Assembly (NCBI GenBank): GCA_018432235.1
Contig: JAHDLO010000018.1
Span: forward strand, 62,001-126,000
Reading direction: 5' to 3'
Length of the DNA stretch: 64,000 nucleotides
Source: Clostridiaceae bacterium
GTDB lineage: Bacteria > Bacillota > Clostridia > Peptostreptococcales > Natronincolaceae
Shown: in pieces, positions 1 through 9,194 of the stretch
Layout of the letters: the number at the start of each line of letters is the position of its first letter
Position numbering within the stretch: the stretch's first letter is position 1
Position numbers and translations under genes: made by a program
Notes under the pieces: model-generated
The model's input: the letters and a program-made list of their open reading frames with translations, nothing else
What the model was told of the DNA's origin: nothing
The model's database searches: none

Positions 1-677
1 TCGATTTATCTCAGGAGATTTTTCAAGGAATGTCGGTTTTCCCAATGCACCAGCCCACCTTTATTATGACCAACATGACCCATGAGGATAATATGAAAAC
101 TACGGGCAGCAAGACTCTAGGCTTTTCTGCCAGAAATCTGCTGATCAGCGAGCATGGGGGCACCCATTGCGATGCCGTTTGGGAATACAAGCCTTCAGGG
201 GCAACCATTGAAAATATGTCCCTAGAATACTTTTGGGGCAGTGCCATCTGTGTCGATTTATCTTTTGTGACAGCCGATAGATATATCGAGCCCCAGGATT
301 TACAGGAGGCCCTTAATAGCTCAGGACAGGAGCTTAAAAGAGGAGATATTTATCTCATGTATACGGGGCATTACGACAGAAGCTTCGGCACCGACAAATG
401 GCAAACCACCTATACCGGTCTCAGCTATGACGCTGCCAAATGGCTGGCGGAAAAGGGTGTCGTCAATATAGGCGTAGATGCCCCGGCTATTGATCATCCT
501 CAGGACCTTGACTTTTCAGGCCATCTGGTCTGTGGAGAATACGATATCACCAATACCGAAAATCTATGCAATCTGGATAAGCTTGTGAATAAGCGCTTTT
601 TATACTTTGGTTTGCCTTTAAAAATACGGGGAGGCTCCGGGTCACCCATAAGGGCAGTGGCGCTGGTGGAGGAATAA
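1..677 (+). CDS. Cyclase-family hydrolase (kynurenine formamidase-like), 5' truncated by window edge
   Basis: An open frame runs in from the window edge; its first complete codon is at base 3. The residues before the first ATG (base 30) read DLSQEIFQGM, the usual N-terminus of the cyclase/formamidase family (PF04199), so the gene starts outside the window and the ATG at 30 is internal. The family hydrolyses amide or lactone bonds with a divalent metal. The metal-binding signature HxGTHxDxPxH is only partly kept: the sequence reads HGGTHCDAVWEY, so the proline and last histidine are replaced. That suggests a divergent subgroup whose substrate cannot be named. It is convergent with the lipoprotein gene at 775. 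Confidence 0.8.
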   Translation, partial: DLSQEIFQGMSVFPMHQPTFIMTNMTHEDNMKTTGSKTLGFSARNLLISEHGGTHCDAVWEYKPSGATIENMSLEYFWGSAICVDLSFVTADRYIEPQDLQEALNSSGQELKRGDIYLMYTGHYDRSFGTDKWQTTYTGLSYDAAKWLAEKGVVNIGVDAPAIDHPQDLDFSGHLVCGEYDITNTENLCNLDKLVNKRFLYFGLPLKIRGGSGSPIRAVALVEE

Positions 678-738
678 ATATGAAAACGCAATACAGTTTT
701 AAAGTGCTGAAAATGGCGTTTTAGGATAAATATAATTA

Positions 739-768
739 AAAGGCTACCTCACATAAGAGATAGCCTTT
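739..768. terminator. Bidirectional hairpin terminator between convergent genes
   Basis: The arms AAAGGCTA (739-746) and TAGCCTTT (761-768) form a stem around a 14-base loop with A/T tracts on both sides. It sits between a plus-strand stop at 677 and a minus-strand stop at 775, so it can serve both. Confidence 0.7.
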
Positions 769-774
769 ATATAA

Positions 775-1890
775 TTAATTATTTCTAAGCGCCGAAAGAT
801 TGACTGCCCATATGCCGTTATCCCTTGTGGCAACAAAGGCCACAGAAGCATCATTGCTGTAGGCGATATCCAGCACCAATTTATCCTTTAAATCTCCCCC
901 GATCTGGGACCAGAGGGTGCCGTGGTTTCCGCTATAATAAAGTCCTCCTCTACCGGAGGGAAAATCCCAGAAGCCCATCAGCCATTCATTGACATCTATT
1001 GGGTTAAGCTGCAGCTTTGTCATGCTGCCCTCAAGATAAAACCTCAAATAGCTGGAGATATTACCTTCAATATCTGTAGTCTCTACACCTATGGAAAAGG
1101 CATGATACACGGCATCCGATTGTATGGGATGAACTAAAACCCCGTAATTTGCCACCGTGTTGATTTTTATAAAGCTGTTGCCGCCATCGGTAGACAGATA
1201 GGCCAGCTTATCGACGATATATATGACATCCGCTTCCTTTGGATGTACGGTTATTCCTCTTACTGTTAAATCACTTATTTTACTCCAGGTTTTTCCCCTG
1301 TCCTGGCTTTTCCACAGGCCACCACCTAGAGTTGAGCTTTGTCCTACATAAATATCACCTGCTGTACTGCTGCTGATAATACTGATGGGGGCTTCAAAGG
1401 TGTCTGTTTCAGCCTTCTGCCAGCTTTTCTCTGCAGTTGAATAGGTGTAGATTTCGCCATTGCTGCCTCCAGCCACGATGATGGCCTCATTATCCTCCTC
1501 AAGCTCGACAATATGAAAAGCTGTTATCTCCTTACCCTCACTGATGCTTACAGCCTGTTCCTTACTCTGAATCTCGTAGATGTCCCCCTCCACCTGGGCA
1601 TACAGCACCCCCTTAGCGGTAATTGCCAGTCTATTTACTGTTGTATCCTCAAAGCCAAGGCTCTCCACTTGCCAATCGGAGCGCTTCAGCAAATCCTCTG
1701 CCAGACCCTTAGCTTCCGAATTGACGGACTGTAAAGGCTCTTCATTATTTTCTTCAAGGGCTGGTGTATCCTGATTGCAGCCGGAAAGCATCAAAGCAGC
1801 AATCATCAACAAAAGCATTATAAATTTTTTATTTTCGAACATGAATATCTTCCTCAGTTCCTTCATCATATCCTTTTTCCTTCTATTCAT
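775..1890 (-). CDS. Lipoprotein with BNR/sialidase-type beta-propeller repeats
   Basis: This 371-residue protein has a basic N-terminus, a hydrophobic segment and a lipobox ending LSGC (around residue 38), so it should be exported and lipid-anchored to the outer face of the membrane. The mature part contains repeats such as 'GGGLWKSQDRGKTWSKI' and 'YLSTDGGNSF', the Asp-box (BNR) signature of sialidase-like and photosystem-assembly-like propellers. No catalytic residues could be assigned, so it is more likely a binding or structural protein than an enzyme. The start is supported by AAAGGAGG just upstream. It lies 14 bases after the deacetylase gene and is probably co-transcribed with it. Confidence 0.8.
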   Translation of the reverse strand: MNRRKKDMMKELRKIFMFENKKFIMLLLMIAALMLSGCNQDTPALEENNEEPLQSVNSEAKGLAEDLLKRSDWQVESLGFEDTTVNRLAITAKGVLYAQVEGDIYEIQSKEQAVSISEGKEITAFHIVELEEDNEAIIVAGGSNGEIYTYSTAEKSWQKAETDTFEAPISIISSSTAGDIYVGQSSTLGGGLWKSQDRGKTWSKISDLTVRGITVHPKEADVIYIVDKLAYLSTDGGNSFIKINTVANYGVLVHPIQSDAVYHAFSIGVETTDIEGNISSYLRFYLEGSMTKLQLNPIDVNEWLMGFWDFPSGRGGLYYSGNHGTLWSQIGGDLKDKLVLDIAYSNDASVAFVATRDNGIWAVNLSALRNN

Positions 1891-1904
1891 AAAGTCTTCC
1901 TCCT

Positions 1905-3335
1905 TTAGGGAATAAGCGCATCAATTCCAACAAATTCATAACCCTGCTGCCTTGCTTTTTTTATAATTTCCGGCAGTGCCTCTATTGTGGATTTTCTCTT
2001 TGTGTGCATTACAATAATAGAGCCATTGGATAAATTTTTTAGAACCTGCTCCGTTATATGGGCCGGTTTGCTGTCGAAGCTGGCATCATTGGAATTCAAA
2101 GACCACATAACTGTCTTTAGGCCGATATCCCTGGCTATCTTCAGCATTTTAGAATTGTAATAGCCGCCGGGTGGTCTATAATATTTAGGTACTATGCCTA
2201 AATGCTTCTTTATCACCAGCTGTGTGGATATCAGCTGACCTCTGAATTCATCCTCCGGTATGGAATGATTGTTCAAATGGTCCCATGTATGATTTGCTAT
2301 GATATGCCCTCTATTGTAAATCTCCTCCAATATGTCCTTATTCACATCAATGGTATTCCCTATGATAAAAAAGCTTCCCTTGACATCGTGAGCATCCAGT
2401 ACATCCAATAGCGGCAGCACTTCAGCATCAATGTAATCATCAAAGGTTAATGCAATCCGTTTTTTATCAGGACCCTTATAGACTACCTCCACCTTTTTTC
2501 CTTTGTTCCCCATAGCATCGTAGCTAAAGCTATGGTCAGCTGTGTCAATTATTTCCTCCAGATGTGCTAATTGCGAATAGGGTATGCCATCTATAAGAAT
2601 GGCCTCAACTCTATTGCCATCGATTGTTATAAACCCCTCCTCGGCATTGTAACGATATATCCTGCCGAAGGACATGGCAAAAATTTTGGAGGGAATATAT
2701 ATATCCTCATCTAGTTTGTAGGCAGCATCCGTCATCTTCATATCATCAATATAGAAGCTGGAGCCCTTTATCTCACCGATACCCTGCTGCCATTCCTTTA
2801 TATCTCCTTCTGATATGTGTATTTTTCCATCCTCAATAGCAATGCTATCCAGATTTAAAACATGCGCCAAAATATCTAGGCTAACATAGGCCTTGCCAAA
2901 AAAATTGACCACATCGACAAAGGCCTCCTCATCTCCCTTTACCACCTGAATCATTTGCTTGTCGGGAATCCATATAATTCTCCAATTCAGGCCTTCTCCT
3001 ATGCTCCTAATGGGCAAAAATACTATGCCGTCCCAATCATAGCCGATATCCACAAATACCCTGTTGAGGTAAACGTTGTAGCTCTTCTCAAGCCTTTTCT
3101 CAGCATAGGCATTGGCCTCTCCGATAGAATTATGATTTTGTACCTCATGCCAATTGGAATAATTATCTACACCAATACGGATTTCTTCAGGGTCCTGGGG
3201 CTCTTGGATATCCTCACCGACTATTGGCTTATCCGCCTCTAGTTTTTCCTTAAAATGCACCCTAGCACCATAATATATACCTATGCCAACAAGAACTATT
3301 AAAACTATGATCAATATCATACGATGTCTTTTCAC
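1905..3335 (-). CDS. Membrane-anchored polysaccharide deacetylase with copper-amine-oxidase-N-like repeats
   Basis: The 476 residues begin with one membrane segment (about 5-24). Next comes a region with two repeats of the type 'FLPIRSIGEGLNW', the copper amine oxidase N-terminal domain (PF07833-like) often found on clostridial surface proteins. The C-terminal 190 residues are a NodB homology domain with TFDD (motif 1), NHTWDH (zinc-binding HxxxH, motif 2) and RPPGG (motif 3). The glycine that usually follows TFDD is replaced by tyrosine. The likely role is deacetylation of peptidoglycan or another envelope glycan. The start is GTG, with GGGAGG about 12 bases upstream. First gene of an operon with the lipoprotein. 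Confidence 0.88.
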   Translation of the reverse strand: MKRHRMILIIVLIVLVGIGIYYGARVHFKEKLEADKPIVGEDIQEPQDPEEIRIGVDNYSNWHEVQNHNSIGEANAYAEKRLEKSYNVYLNRVFVDIGYDWDGIVFLPIRSIGEGLNWRIIWIPDKQMIQVVKGDEEAFVDVVNFFGKAYVSLDILAHVLNLDSIAIEDGKIHISEGDIKEWQQGIGEIKGSSFYIDDMKMTDAAYKLDEDIYIPSKIFAMSFGRIYRYNAEEGFITIDGNRVEAILIDGIPYSQLAHLEEIIDTADHSFSYDAMGNKGKKVEVVYKGPDKKRIALTFDDYIDAEVLPLLDVLDAHDVKGSFFIIGNTIDVNKDILEEIYNRGHIIANHTWDHLNNHSIPEDEFRGQLISTQLVIKKHLGIVPKYYRPPGGYYNSKMLKIARDIGLKTVMWSLNSNDASFDSKPAHITEQVLKNLSNGSIIVMHTKRKSTIEALPEIIKKARQQGYEFVGIDALIP

Positions 3336-3650
3336 GATAACTAAAGTCCTCCCATTGTATAAATGTGATTAATAGAAAAGGATGCCTAAGTATTATGTTA
3401 CACCAAATAGATCAGAGTGAAAATAGCATTATTTGGTTACAAATCTTACAATTCCTTTACAGAAAAAAATACTTGAGGCTATCAAGTATTAGTGTTTCTA
3501 CTACAGATCAAATTAGTCCTGTATTTAGCAAATGCTTTCTCTTCTACAGCATAAACTGGATACTTCAGCCGAGCATTAGAATGACAGATTGTAGAAAACA
3601 GAAACTACAGATTTTAAACTGATTCTTAGCAATTAAATTAAAACTGTATA

Positions 3651-5297
3651 TCATTTTTTCAGGAGGCGTTTTATCTTTAAGGCTACCTCTAGATTTAACC
3701 TATCCTTTGGATTATCCAGATTCATTGCGGTTATTTGCTGAACCCGCTGAAGCCTGTAAAGGGTGGTGTTGTAGTGAGTGTATAGGGTGTCGGATATTTT
3801 TTTCAGATTGCCATTATGATGAAAATATACCTCTAGGGTTTTGACCAGCTCTGTAGATTTTTTCCTATCATAATCAATTAAGGGCTGTATTGTACCTTCA
3901 TAAAAGCTCTCAAGCTCTTCGGTTAGCGCGTCCTGGCAGAGGATTTTGTATATCCCCAGCTGATCGAAGTGCACCACCTGCTTATCCTCAACGACTTCAC
4001 CGGCTTTTAATGCATTGGTGGCATCTATATGGCTTTTATACATATGCTTTAGTCCACTATAGTCTCTGCCAACGCCAATTCGGTAGTCTGCTTTAAGATT
4101 TTGGTCTATGATTTTTTCAAGCCTGCTACAGAAGCTCTTTATAGTTGAGGTAGTTTGCTTGTTATTGTTGAAGGAAAACAATATGTAAATACTGTCGGTT
4201 TTGCTGGCAACCAGGGCCTTTATTTTTTGCTCCTTTATTAATCTTTCAAGGCTACCCTTAAGAAAATGTATTTGATTTTCTGCTGTTGTCACATCGGTGG
4301 AATGACTAAAGCCTAATTGAAGGATTGCTACAGCATACTCATCCTTTAAATCCAGCTTGAATATATCTGCTCGCTCCAGAGCCTTGATCCGTCGCCTTTC
4401 CTCCATTGAAAAGAGCTCCTCCAAAAACTCTGCCCTATATCTGTTTTCCACCTCTCTAACGGATAGCTGCTTCAGAATCTCTAGGGCTATTGTAGTGGAG
4501 GCTGACTCCATAACCGATAAGTCGAAGCCCCCTAGAGGGGTTGAAATATGCCATGCAAATATATGACCATAGATATTGTTCTTTACTATAATCGGCATGA
4601 CCATACGCCGAACAGGTCGCCCCTGTATGTTTTCAAGCCCTTCATCAAAGGCCTTTTCATGCTGCTTATTACTACTATAAAAGCGATTGACATTATCTAA
4701 AAGAGCCGCCTGTGTTTTATCCGCCACAGTCGCCATATTTTGATAAAGCTGCTCCGGAAAAGCGATTTTAATTGCAACGGGATTCTTTATATTCTCCTGA
4801 ATCACCCCGGTGATTTCTTTAAGGCCGCCCTCCTTCAATACCACATCCATAAGCCTCTCGTGAACCCTCTCAATTCTTTCCAGCAACGATACCTGCTTAT
4901 TGAATATTTCCTTGAAGATTCTGGTGGTAATATCTGAAAAGGGAGTGGCGTAGTATATGTCAATGATAGGAAAGCTTAAATGATTTGCCAGCTCTACGAC
5001 CTCCACTGATAGCATGTCCAAATAGGGATAAATCTTTATACCGATTCCGGCAAGGTTCTTTTCAGCACAATCTCTTATTAGCTGCTTCTGTGCCTCTGGG
5101 TCGTCTTTTTTGAAAAAGTAAGCGGTGGTCAATAAAAGCTCCCCCTGAGATACCCAGTCCAAAGCATCGGGGTCCGCCATGATATTTACCTTTGAGACTG
5201 TGTTTCTGCTGCCACCTGTGCCTGCAATAAGCCTGGATTTTTCCATGCAGTCAAGATTTAGAACATCCTCTATGGTAATCCCATTTTGCCTTTTCAT
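3651..5297 (-). CDS. PucR-family transcriptional regulator
   Basis: This 548-residue protein has the PucR layout. An N-terminal PucR domain (about 7-125) contains 'GELLLTTAYFF', a central GGDEF-related region follows, and a C-terminal helix-turn-helix (HTH_30, about 480-545) ends 'TTLYRLQRVQQITAMNLDNP'. Family members are sigma-dependent activators or repressors of purine, allantoin, proline or GABA catabolism. The genes on either side do not reveal the target, and the gene appears monocistronic. The start is supported by AGGAGTAGGAT upstream of the ATG. Confidence 0.9.
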   Translation of the reverse strand: MKRQNGITIEDVLNLDCMEKSRLIAGTGGSRNTVSKVNIMADPDALDWVSQGELLLTTAYFFKKDDPEAQKQLIRDCAEKNLAGIGIKIYPYLDMLSVEVVELANHLSFPIIDIYYATPFSDITTRIFKEIFNKQVSLLERIERVHERLMDVVLKEGGLKEITGVIQENIKNPVAIKIAFPEQLYQNMATVADKTQAALLDNVNRFYSSNKQHEKAFDEGLENIQGRPVRRMVMPIIVKNNIYGHIFAWHISTPLGGFDLSVMESASTTIALEILKQLSVREVENRYRAEFLEELFSMEERRRIKALERADIFKLDLKDEYAVAILQLGFSHSTDVTTAENQIHFLKGSLERLIKEQKIKALVASKTDSIYILFSFNNNKQTTSTIKSFCSRLEKIIDQNLKADYRIGVGRDYSGLKHMYKSHIDATNALKAGEVVEDKQVVHFDQLGIYKILCQDALTEELESFYEGTIQPLIDYDRKKSTELVKTLEVYFHHNGNLKKISDTLYTHYNTTLYRLQRVQQITAMNLDNPKDRLNLEVALKIKRLLKK

Positions 5298-5543
5298 ACT
5301 ATCCTACTCCTTTGAGGTTTTTTACCTTAGAAAAGCATAGCTGTCAAAATGTGTATTTATATAATTATTCTCAGAATATTTTAAATAACCTTTAATCGGA
5401 TGGATAAAATTTCTAAATCTACCACCTATAAAGTTGAAGCTTTAAGTAAAAATATTTTTTCATGGTGATTTGTGCTCGTGTAAATTTATGGTAAAATAAG
5501 TATAGATTAGTTCTTAATGTCGTATTTTGGAAGGATGCTGACT

Positions 5544-5762
5544 ATGATTTTAGAGGTAAGGGAAATAATGGAGGGAAGAAGGATTAAATATTTAATAGTT
5601 TTTATTTTTTCAATATTGGGCTTAATCATCGCAGGAAGAATACTGGATAGGTCATCATTACCCGATAGTATATATAAAGTAAAATATGCAATGTATATCG
5701 CTATTTTCTCACTGACAGGCATATTTGGAATTATGGGCTTTTTAAAAAATTACACCCAATAG
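5544..5762 (+). CDS. Small membrane protein of unknown function
   Basis: The ATG at 5544 is chosen because GGAAGG lies about nine bases upstream; an in-frame ATG at 5517 lacks a ribosome site. The 72-residue product has two predicted membrane helices (around 'YLIVFIFSILGLIIAG' and 'YAMYIAIFSLTGIFGIMGF') joined by a short charged loop. I do not recognise a family. It is followed 38 bases later by another membrane-anchored unknown, so the two are probably co-transcribed. Confidence 0.6.
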   Translation: MILEVREIMEGRRIKYLIVFIFSILGLIIAGRILDRSSLPDSIYKVKYAMYIAIFSLTGIFGIMGFLKNYTQ

Positions 5763-5800
5763 ATATTAGGATTTATTTTACTAAAACCCAAGGAGGTAAT

Positions 5801-6271
5801 ATGAGGAATATTAGTAAATTCAGATGGATAGTATTTATGCCAATTATATTATCCTTACTTACTGGATTGTTATACTTTTTATTTATACCAGAATTTAAAA
5901 AAAGTAAAATCATTGACAAAATATATGTCTATATCGATGATAGCCACCTATTAAAGTCTCGATACCTTGTTGCATATAATGAAGAGGTTCAAGTTGAGAT
6001 AAAAGGGAAGGAATTTAAGATATATTTACCCTACGCCTATTATCATGGAAGTGATTGGGCATATACTGACAATACAAACAAAGGAATAGAACTGCTGGCA
6101 AGCACCATAATTAAAATCAGGCAGCCTATTCTTTCACGATATAGAGAAGGCGAGGATCACAGGATGCAGATGTTTAAATTTAAAATCGTCGAAGAAATTA
6201 AGGGAAATATCGTGTTTTATTATGGAAGTGAAAATGATGAAACAAGAAAGATTACTATTATTATTGATTAA
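5801..6271 (+). CDS. Membrane-anchored protein of unknown function
   Basis: The 156-residue product has one strongly hydrophobic N-terminal segment (about 9-31), then a soluble, probably extracytoplasmic, region of mixed beta-like sequence with no cysteines and no motif I can name. The start is supported by AAGGAGGTAAT directly before the ATG. It is the second gene of a two-gene unit with the small membrane protein at 5544. No function is assigned. Confidence 0.7.
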   Translation: MRNISKFRWIVFMPIILSLLTGLLYFLFIPEFKKSKIIDKIYVYIDDSHLLKSRYLVAYNEEVQVEIKGKEFKIYLPYAYYHGSDWAYTDNTNKGIELLASTIIKIRQPILSRYREGEDHRMQMFKFKIVEEIKGNIVFYYGSENDETRKITIIID

Positions 6272-6307
6272 AAAGTATTGGATTGAACAAAAAAACTTAT
6301 GAAGATT

Positions 6308-6349
6308 CCATAGTTAAAGGCGGCTGTCAAGAGTCGCATTTAACTATGG
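6308..6349. repeat. Long hairpin (18 paired bases), not a typical terminator
   Basis: An outer stem CCATAGTTAAA / TTTAACTATGG (6308-6318 with 6339-6349), one G-A mismatch, then an inner stem GCGGCT / AGTCGC around a six-base loop. No U-run follows immediately on either strand. A second weaker stem (AAGGC...GCCTT) follows at about 6356-6395. It could be a small mobile palindrome or RNA element. Confidence 0.5.
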
Positions 6350-6440
6350 AGGACTAAGGCAAATGGGCGTTTCGCTTGTCTCCTCGCCTTTTACTAATAT
6401 CCTCTGAAATATCATCCTCAGAACAAATTAATCCTATGAC

Positions 6441-7091
6441 TCATCCCTTAACCTTAAAGGGTGTAAGATAGGCTGCCGCCGTAGGCATCCTTTCATCCGT
6501 CAAGGGATTTTGCGGAGAAGGAATATGATACATAAACCCTTTGGAGCCACAAATATTTTCAAGCCTGTGGCAATTTTCATCCACAACCCCCAATTGAACC
6601 TGCCCTATTAACATAAATAATCCGTTTTGTCCTGTGATGTCCTGTATCGACACCAGCTTACATTCAAAGGATAAAATAGCCTCCTCTATTCTAAAGCCGC
6701 TAATTGTTTTGCAGGGCTCCGCATTAAAGCCACCTGCTATAATTTCATCAGTATCCTCACTGTTTTCTGCCACTGTCCTTTTACACGCCTCGTAATACTC
6801 GCTTGAAAGAAAATTTACGCAAAACTCCTTATCCCTTAGGATATTGGTATATGTATGGGAATAGCTTATTCCCGGCATAATGACATAATATCCGCTGGGA
6901 TCTCCTGAAAAAACTGTTCCTGCATGAAATGCCGCATTCGGCTTCCCATTTTCCTTCATGGTTGTTACCATTGACAATACCTGCGGTACAATAGCACCAT
7001 GCTCGAAATGTGAAAAATACTTATATTCCCCTGACCATGATTCTTTAAAATTATCTGGACGCTCTTTTCCTAATTCTATCTTTTTACCCAT
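6441..7091 (-). CDS. Flavin reductase-like (FMN split-barrel) protein
   Basis: The 216 residues match the flavoredoxin / flavin reductase-like domain: an FMN-binding split barrel with 'VTTMKENGKPNAAFHAG' in the N-terminal half and 'NILRDKEFCVNFLS' in the middle. Such proteins bind FMN in the cytoplasm and transfer electrons in anaerobes or reduce flavins for partner oxygenases. The start has GGGGGTG about nine bases upstream. No obvious redox partner adjoins it; the next gene downstream of its promoter side is the C_GCAxxG_C_C protein. Substrate unknown. Confidence 0.85.
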   Translation of the reverse strand: MGKKIELGKERPDNFKESWSGEYKYFSHFEHGAIVPQVLSMVTTMKENGKPNAAFHAGTVFSGDPSGYYVIMPGISYSHTYTNILRDKEFCVNFLSSEYYEACKRTVAENSEDTDEIIAGGFNAEPCKTISGFRIEEAILSFECKLVSIQDITGQNGLFMLIGQVQLGVVDENCHRLENICGSKGFMYHIPSPQNPLTDERMPTAAAYLTPFKVKG

Positions 7092-7263
7092 AGTTTCTTC
7101 ACCCCCTGATAGCTTATTTTACCATGTCTAATAAGACAATAGCCTGTCATGTTCATTCACATACTTGAAGAATATTTTTAAAGCTTGTATATATCTTCGC
7201 AATGTCTTTTATGCCAAGACCTTAGCCTTGACGTCAAAATCAGTAGTTATAAAATCAAAAAAA

Positions 7264-7297
7264 GAGGACAAACAAAGCGTCCCCTTGACTTGTCCTC
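7264..7297 (-). repeat. Stop-codon palindrome with GGGACG core (copy A)
   Basis: GAGGACAA (7264-7271) pairs with TTGTCCTC (7290-7297). On the minus strand the loop contains GGGGACG. The right arm overlaps the TGA stop (7296-7298) of the gene at 7296. It resembles copies at 47371 and 54831. Confidence 0.6.
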
Positions 7298-7697
7298 AAT
7301 TCATTTCCCTTTTAATAATTTCCTCCAATATCTCAGCCACCGATGCAACTACATTTTTACATTTAACCTCGTCATTTCTATATCTGTCCTTTAGCTCTTT
7401 ACAGTTGTGACTGCCCATTCTATCCTCTACCGTATGTATCAGCTCTGTTGTCAGCTTTTTCATTCTTTCAGCCTCGTGGGCTCTGTCCTTAATGAAGAGT
7501 ATGCCTAAAACAGCAATTCCTCCTGTAATGGCACCACAGACACTTTCTATTGCCATACCTCCTCCAAAGCCCCCCATGGTTTTTAGGGTTTCCTTCTCCA
7601 GATTTAGGTCATAGCCCTCATTTGCTGCATATATGATGGCCTCGGCACAGTTTAAATCAAATTGTGAATAATACTTTTCGCTTAGCTCCTTTAGCAT
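7296..7697 (-). CDS. C_GCAxxG_C_C family redox protein
   Basis: This 133-residue protein carries the cysteine pattern that names the C_GCAxxG_C_C family: 'LNCAEAI' near the N-terminus, 'GGFGGGMAIESVCGAITGG' in the middle, and single cysteines in 'SHNCKEL' and 'VKCKNVV' near the C-terminus. The family is common in anaerobes and is thought to bind a metal or act as a small redox protein; the biochemical role is unknown. The start is supported by GAGGAGGCAATGTT before the ATG. Its stop codon lies inside a palindromic element. Confidence 0.88.
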   Translation of the reverse strand: MLKELSEKYYSQFDLNCAEAIIYAANEGYDLNLEKETLKTMGGFGGGMAIESVCGAITGGIAVLGILFIKDRAHEAERMKKLTTELIHTVEDRMGSHNCKELKDRYRNDEVKCKNVVASVAEILEEIIKREMN

Positions 7698-7781
7698 AAC
7701 ATTGCCTCCTCAAGTATTTTATTTAAGAGTTCCTTACATTAGACTTGATATTAGCATCCTTCTGAATGCAGCGGCGAACAA

Positions 7782-8885
7782 CTACCGAACCTCACCCCTA
7801 GCGGAAACCCTTATCTCCAATTGCACCTGGCCTTTTCTTACACCATATAGCCGATCCACCATATTTACCACAGTGCAGGCATGGTTAGGGATTATTTCTA
7901 ATACATCTCCTACCTTTAGGTTATCCTTAGCTGGGTCATATACCAGCCTTCCCAGCTCCTCCGACAGGCCCTTAACCAATACCTCCGGATGCTTTTTTAC
8001 GATTCCATAGCCCTTTATATTGTCATTGCCATGGGCTCCGGCATCTAGACATAGGATTTTACTGCCGGCATCCATCACAGCCCTTCCCGCTTCAGGAACA
8101 CTTATAACAGTGGATAGTATGCTTAAAGCGCAGCGTTCAGCAGGAACAACCCCCAGCGCCACCTGTACTGCATCGTAAAAAACATAATTTCCCGGTCTTA
8201 TTTGCTTGATATCCTTAAAATCCTCAATGGCCTTTATTGTTGGTGTCGAACCAATAGCAGCAAATTCTGGCTCCAGCCCCAGCTGTCTTAATACCGCCGT
8301 AGCCTGGTGTATTGCCTCCAGCTCCCCCTTGGCGGCCTTTAGAACCCCTTCTCTGTCGATTGCCCCATATACATGACCCCCATGGGTGGCAGTCCCCACA
8401 ACGCATATCCCCTTTAGCATTGTCAGCTGCTTGTAAAGGGATTCCAGCTCATTTACTTGAATACCTAATCGTTTTAAGCCACTATCGATGATGATGATGC
8501 ATTTAAAGACACAGCCTACTGACTGGGCCTTTTCATCCAGTATTTTTGCTGCTTCTAAGCTATCAATACTACAATAGACCTCTGCCCTTTTGGTTAGACT
8601 TGCCAAACGATTCAGCTTTTCCTCACCAATTATGGGATAAGCCAGAATAACTTTTTCTACTCCGGCCTCCACCATTTTTTCAGCTTCCCCAAGCTTTGCT
8701 GCCAGTACTCCCTTTGCACCCTGCTCCAGCTGCTGCTTAACGATGTACTTGCTCTTATGGGTCTTTATCATGGGCCATAGCTCTAAGCCGATTTTCTCCG
8801 CCAGCCTAGCCATATCCTTGACATTGTACTCCAGCTTGTCTAAATCAACGATAATGCAGGGTGTTTCCAAGGCTTTAACATCCAT
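7782..8885 (-). CDS. D-threonine aldolase / D-serine dehydratase-like PLP enzyme (fold type III)
   Basis: The 367-residue protein has an N-terminal alanine-racemase-type barrel with the PLP lysine in 'PMIKTHKS' (about residue 42) and the C-terminal domain of D-threonine aldolases. The C-terminal 'PNHACTVV' supplies the His and Cys that bind the catalytic metal in D-serine dehydratases and D-threonine aldolases. The expected reaction is cleavage or dehydration of a D-beta-hydroxy amino acid; the exact substrate cannot be read from sequence. The start has AAGGGGGG seven bases upstream. It follows the CC/Se-motif gene by 18 bases and is probably translated from the same transcript. Confidence 0.85.
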   Translation of the reverse strand: MDVKALETPCIIVDLDKLEYNVKDMARLAEKIGLELWPMIKTHKSKYIVKQQLEQGAKGVLAAKLGEAEKMVEAGVEKVILAYPIIGEEKLNRLASLTKRAEVYCSIDSLEAAKILDEKAQSVGCVFKCIIIIDSGLKRLGIQVNELESLYKQLTMLKGICVVGTATHGGHVYGAIDREGVLKAAKGELEAIHQATAVLRQLGLEPEFAAIGSTPTIKAIEDFKDIKQIRPGNYVFYDAVQVALGVVPAERCALSILSTVISVPEAGRAVMDAGSKILCLDAGAHGNDNIKGYGIVKKHPEVLVKGLSEELGRLVYDPAKDNLKVGDVLEIIPNHACTVVNMVDRLYGVRKGQVQLEIRVSARGEVR

Positions 8886-8903
8886 TACATAGCCCCCCTT
8901 AGT

Positions 8904-9194
8904 TTAAAGTATCTCTACGCCATCAACCACGATCTCCTTTGTAAATAAAAAGCCGTATAGGTCTAAGCTTAATGTATTCCGCTTAACCCTTATATCCCTT
9001 TGCAGATATACCTTCAGGTCCTCCAGCTCAATGATTTCAAAGCTGCTTTCTTCCGCAGGCTTTCCCTCTGTAACCGAAGGAAGGCTGGGGGTTCCGCAGC
9101 AGGCCTTGAGGCTAAGCTTCTGAATGGTCAATTCCTTAGTTCCTCTGCCAATCAGATATTCCCTTAGCTTGTCACTTATTTTTACCTCCATCAA
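8904..9194 (-). CDS. CC/Se-motif family protein (HesB/IscA-like)
   Basis: The 96 residues contain the motif KACCGTPSLP (about 30-39), as in the NCBI 'CC/Se motif (seleno)protein' family, a HesB/IscA-related small fold. In this copy both positions are ordinary cysteines (no in-frame TGA). The family's function is not established; the adjacent cysteines suggest thiol or metal chemistry. It is the first gene of an operon with the D-threonine aldolase-like enzyme. Confidence 0.7.
   Translation of the reverse strand: MMEVKISDKLREYLIGRGTKELTIQKLSLKACCGTPSLPSVTEGKPAEESSFEIIELEDLKVYLQRDIRVKRNTLSLDLYGFLFTKEIVVDGVEIL

Noticed and set aside
3365..3622. Plus-strand 85-residue ORF between pucR and the deacetylase gene
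   Set aside because: No ribosome site and no recognisable features; treated as intergenic.
8904..9194. Selenoprotein (UGA as Sec) in the CC/Se-motif protein
   Set aside because: Both motif positions are cysteine codons and no in-frame TGA is present.
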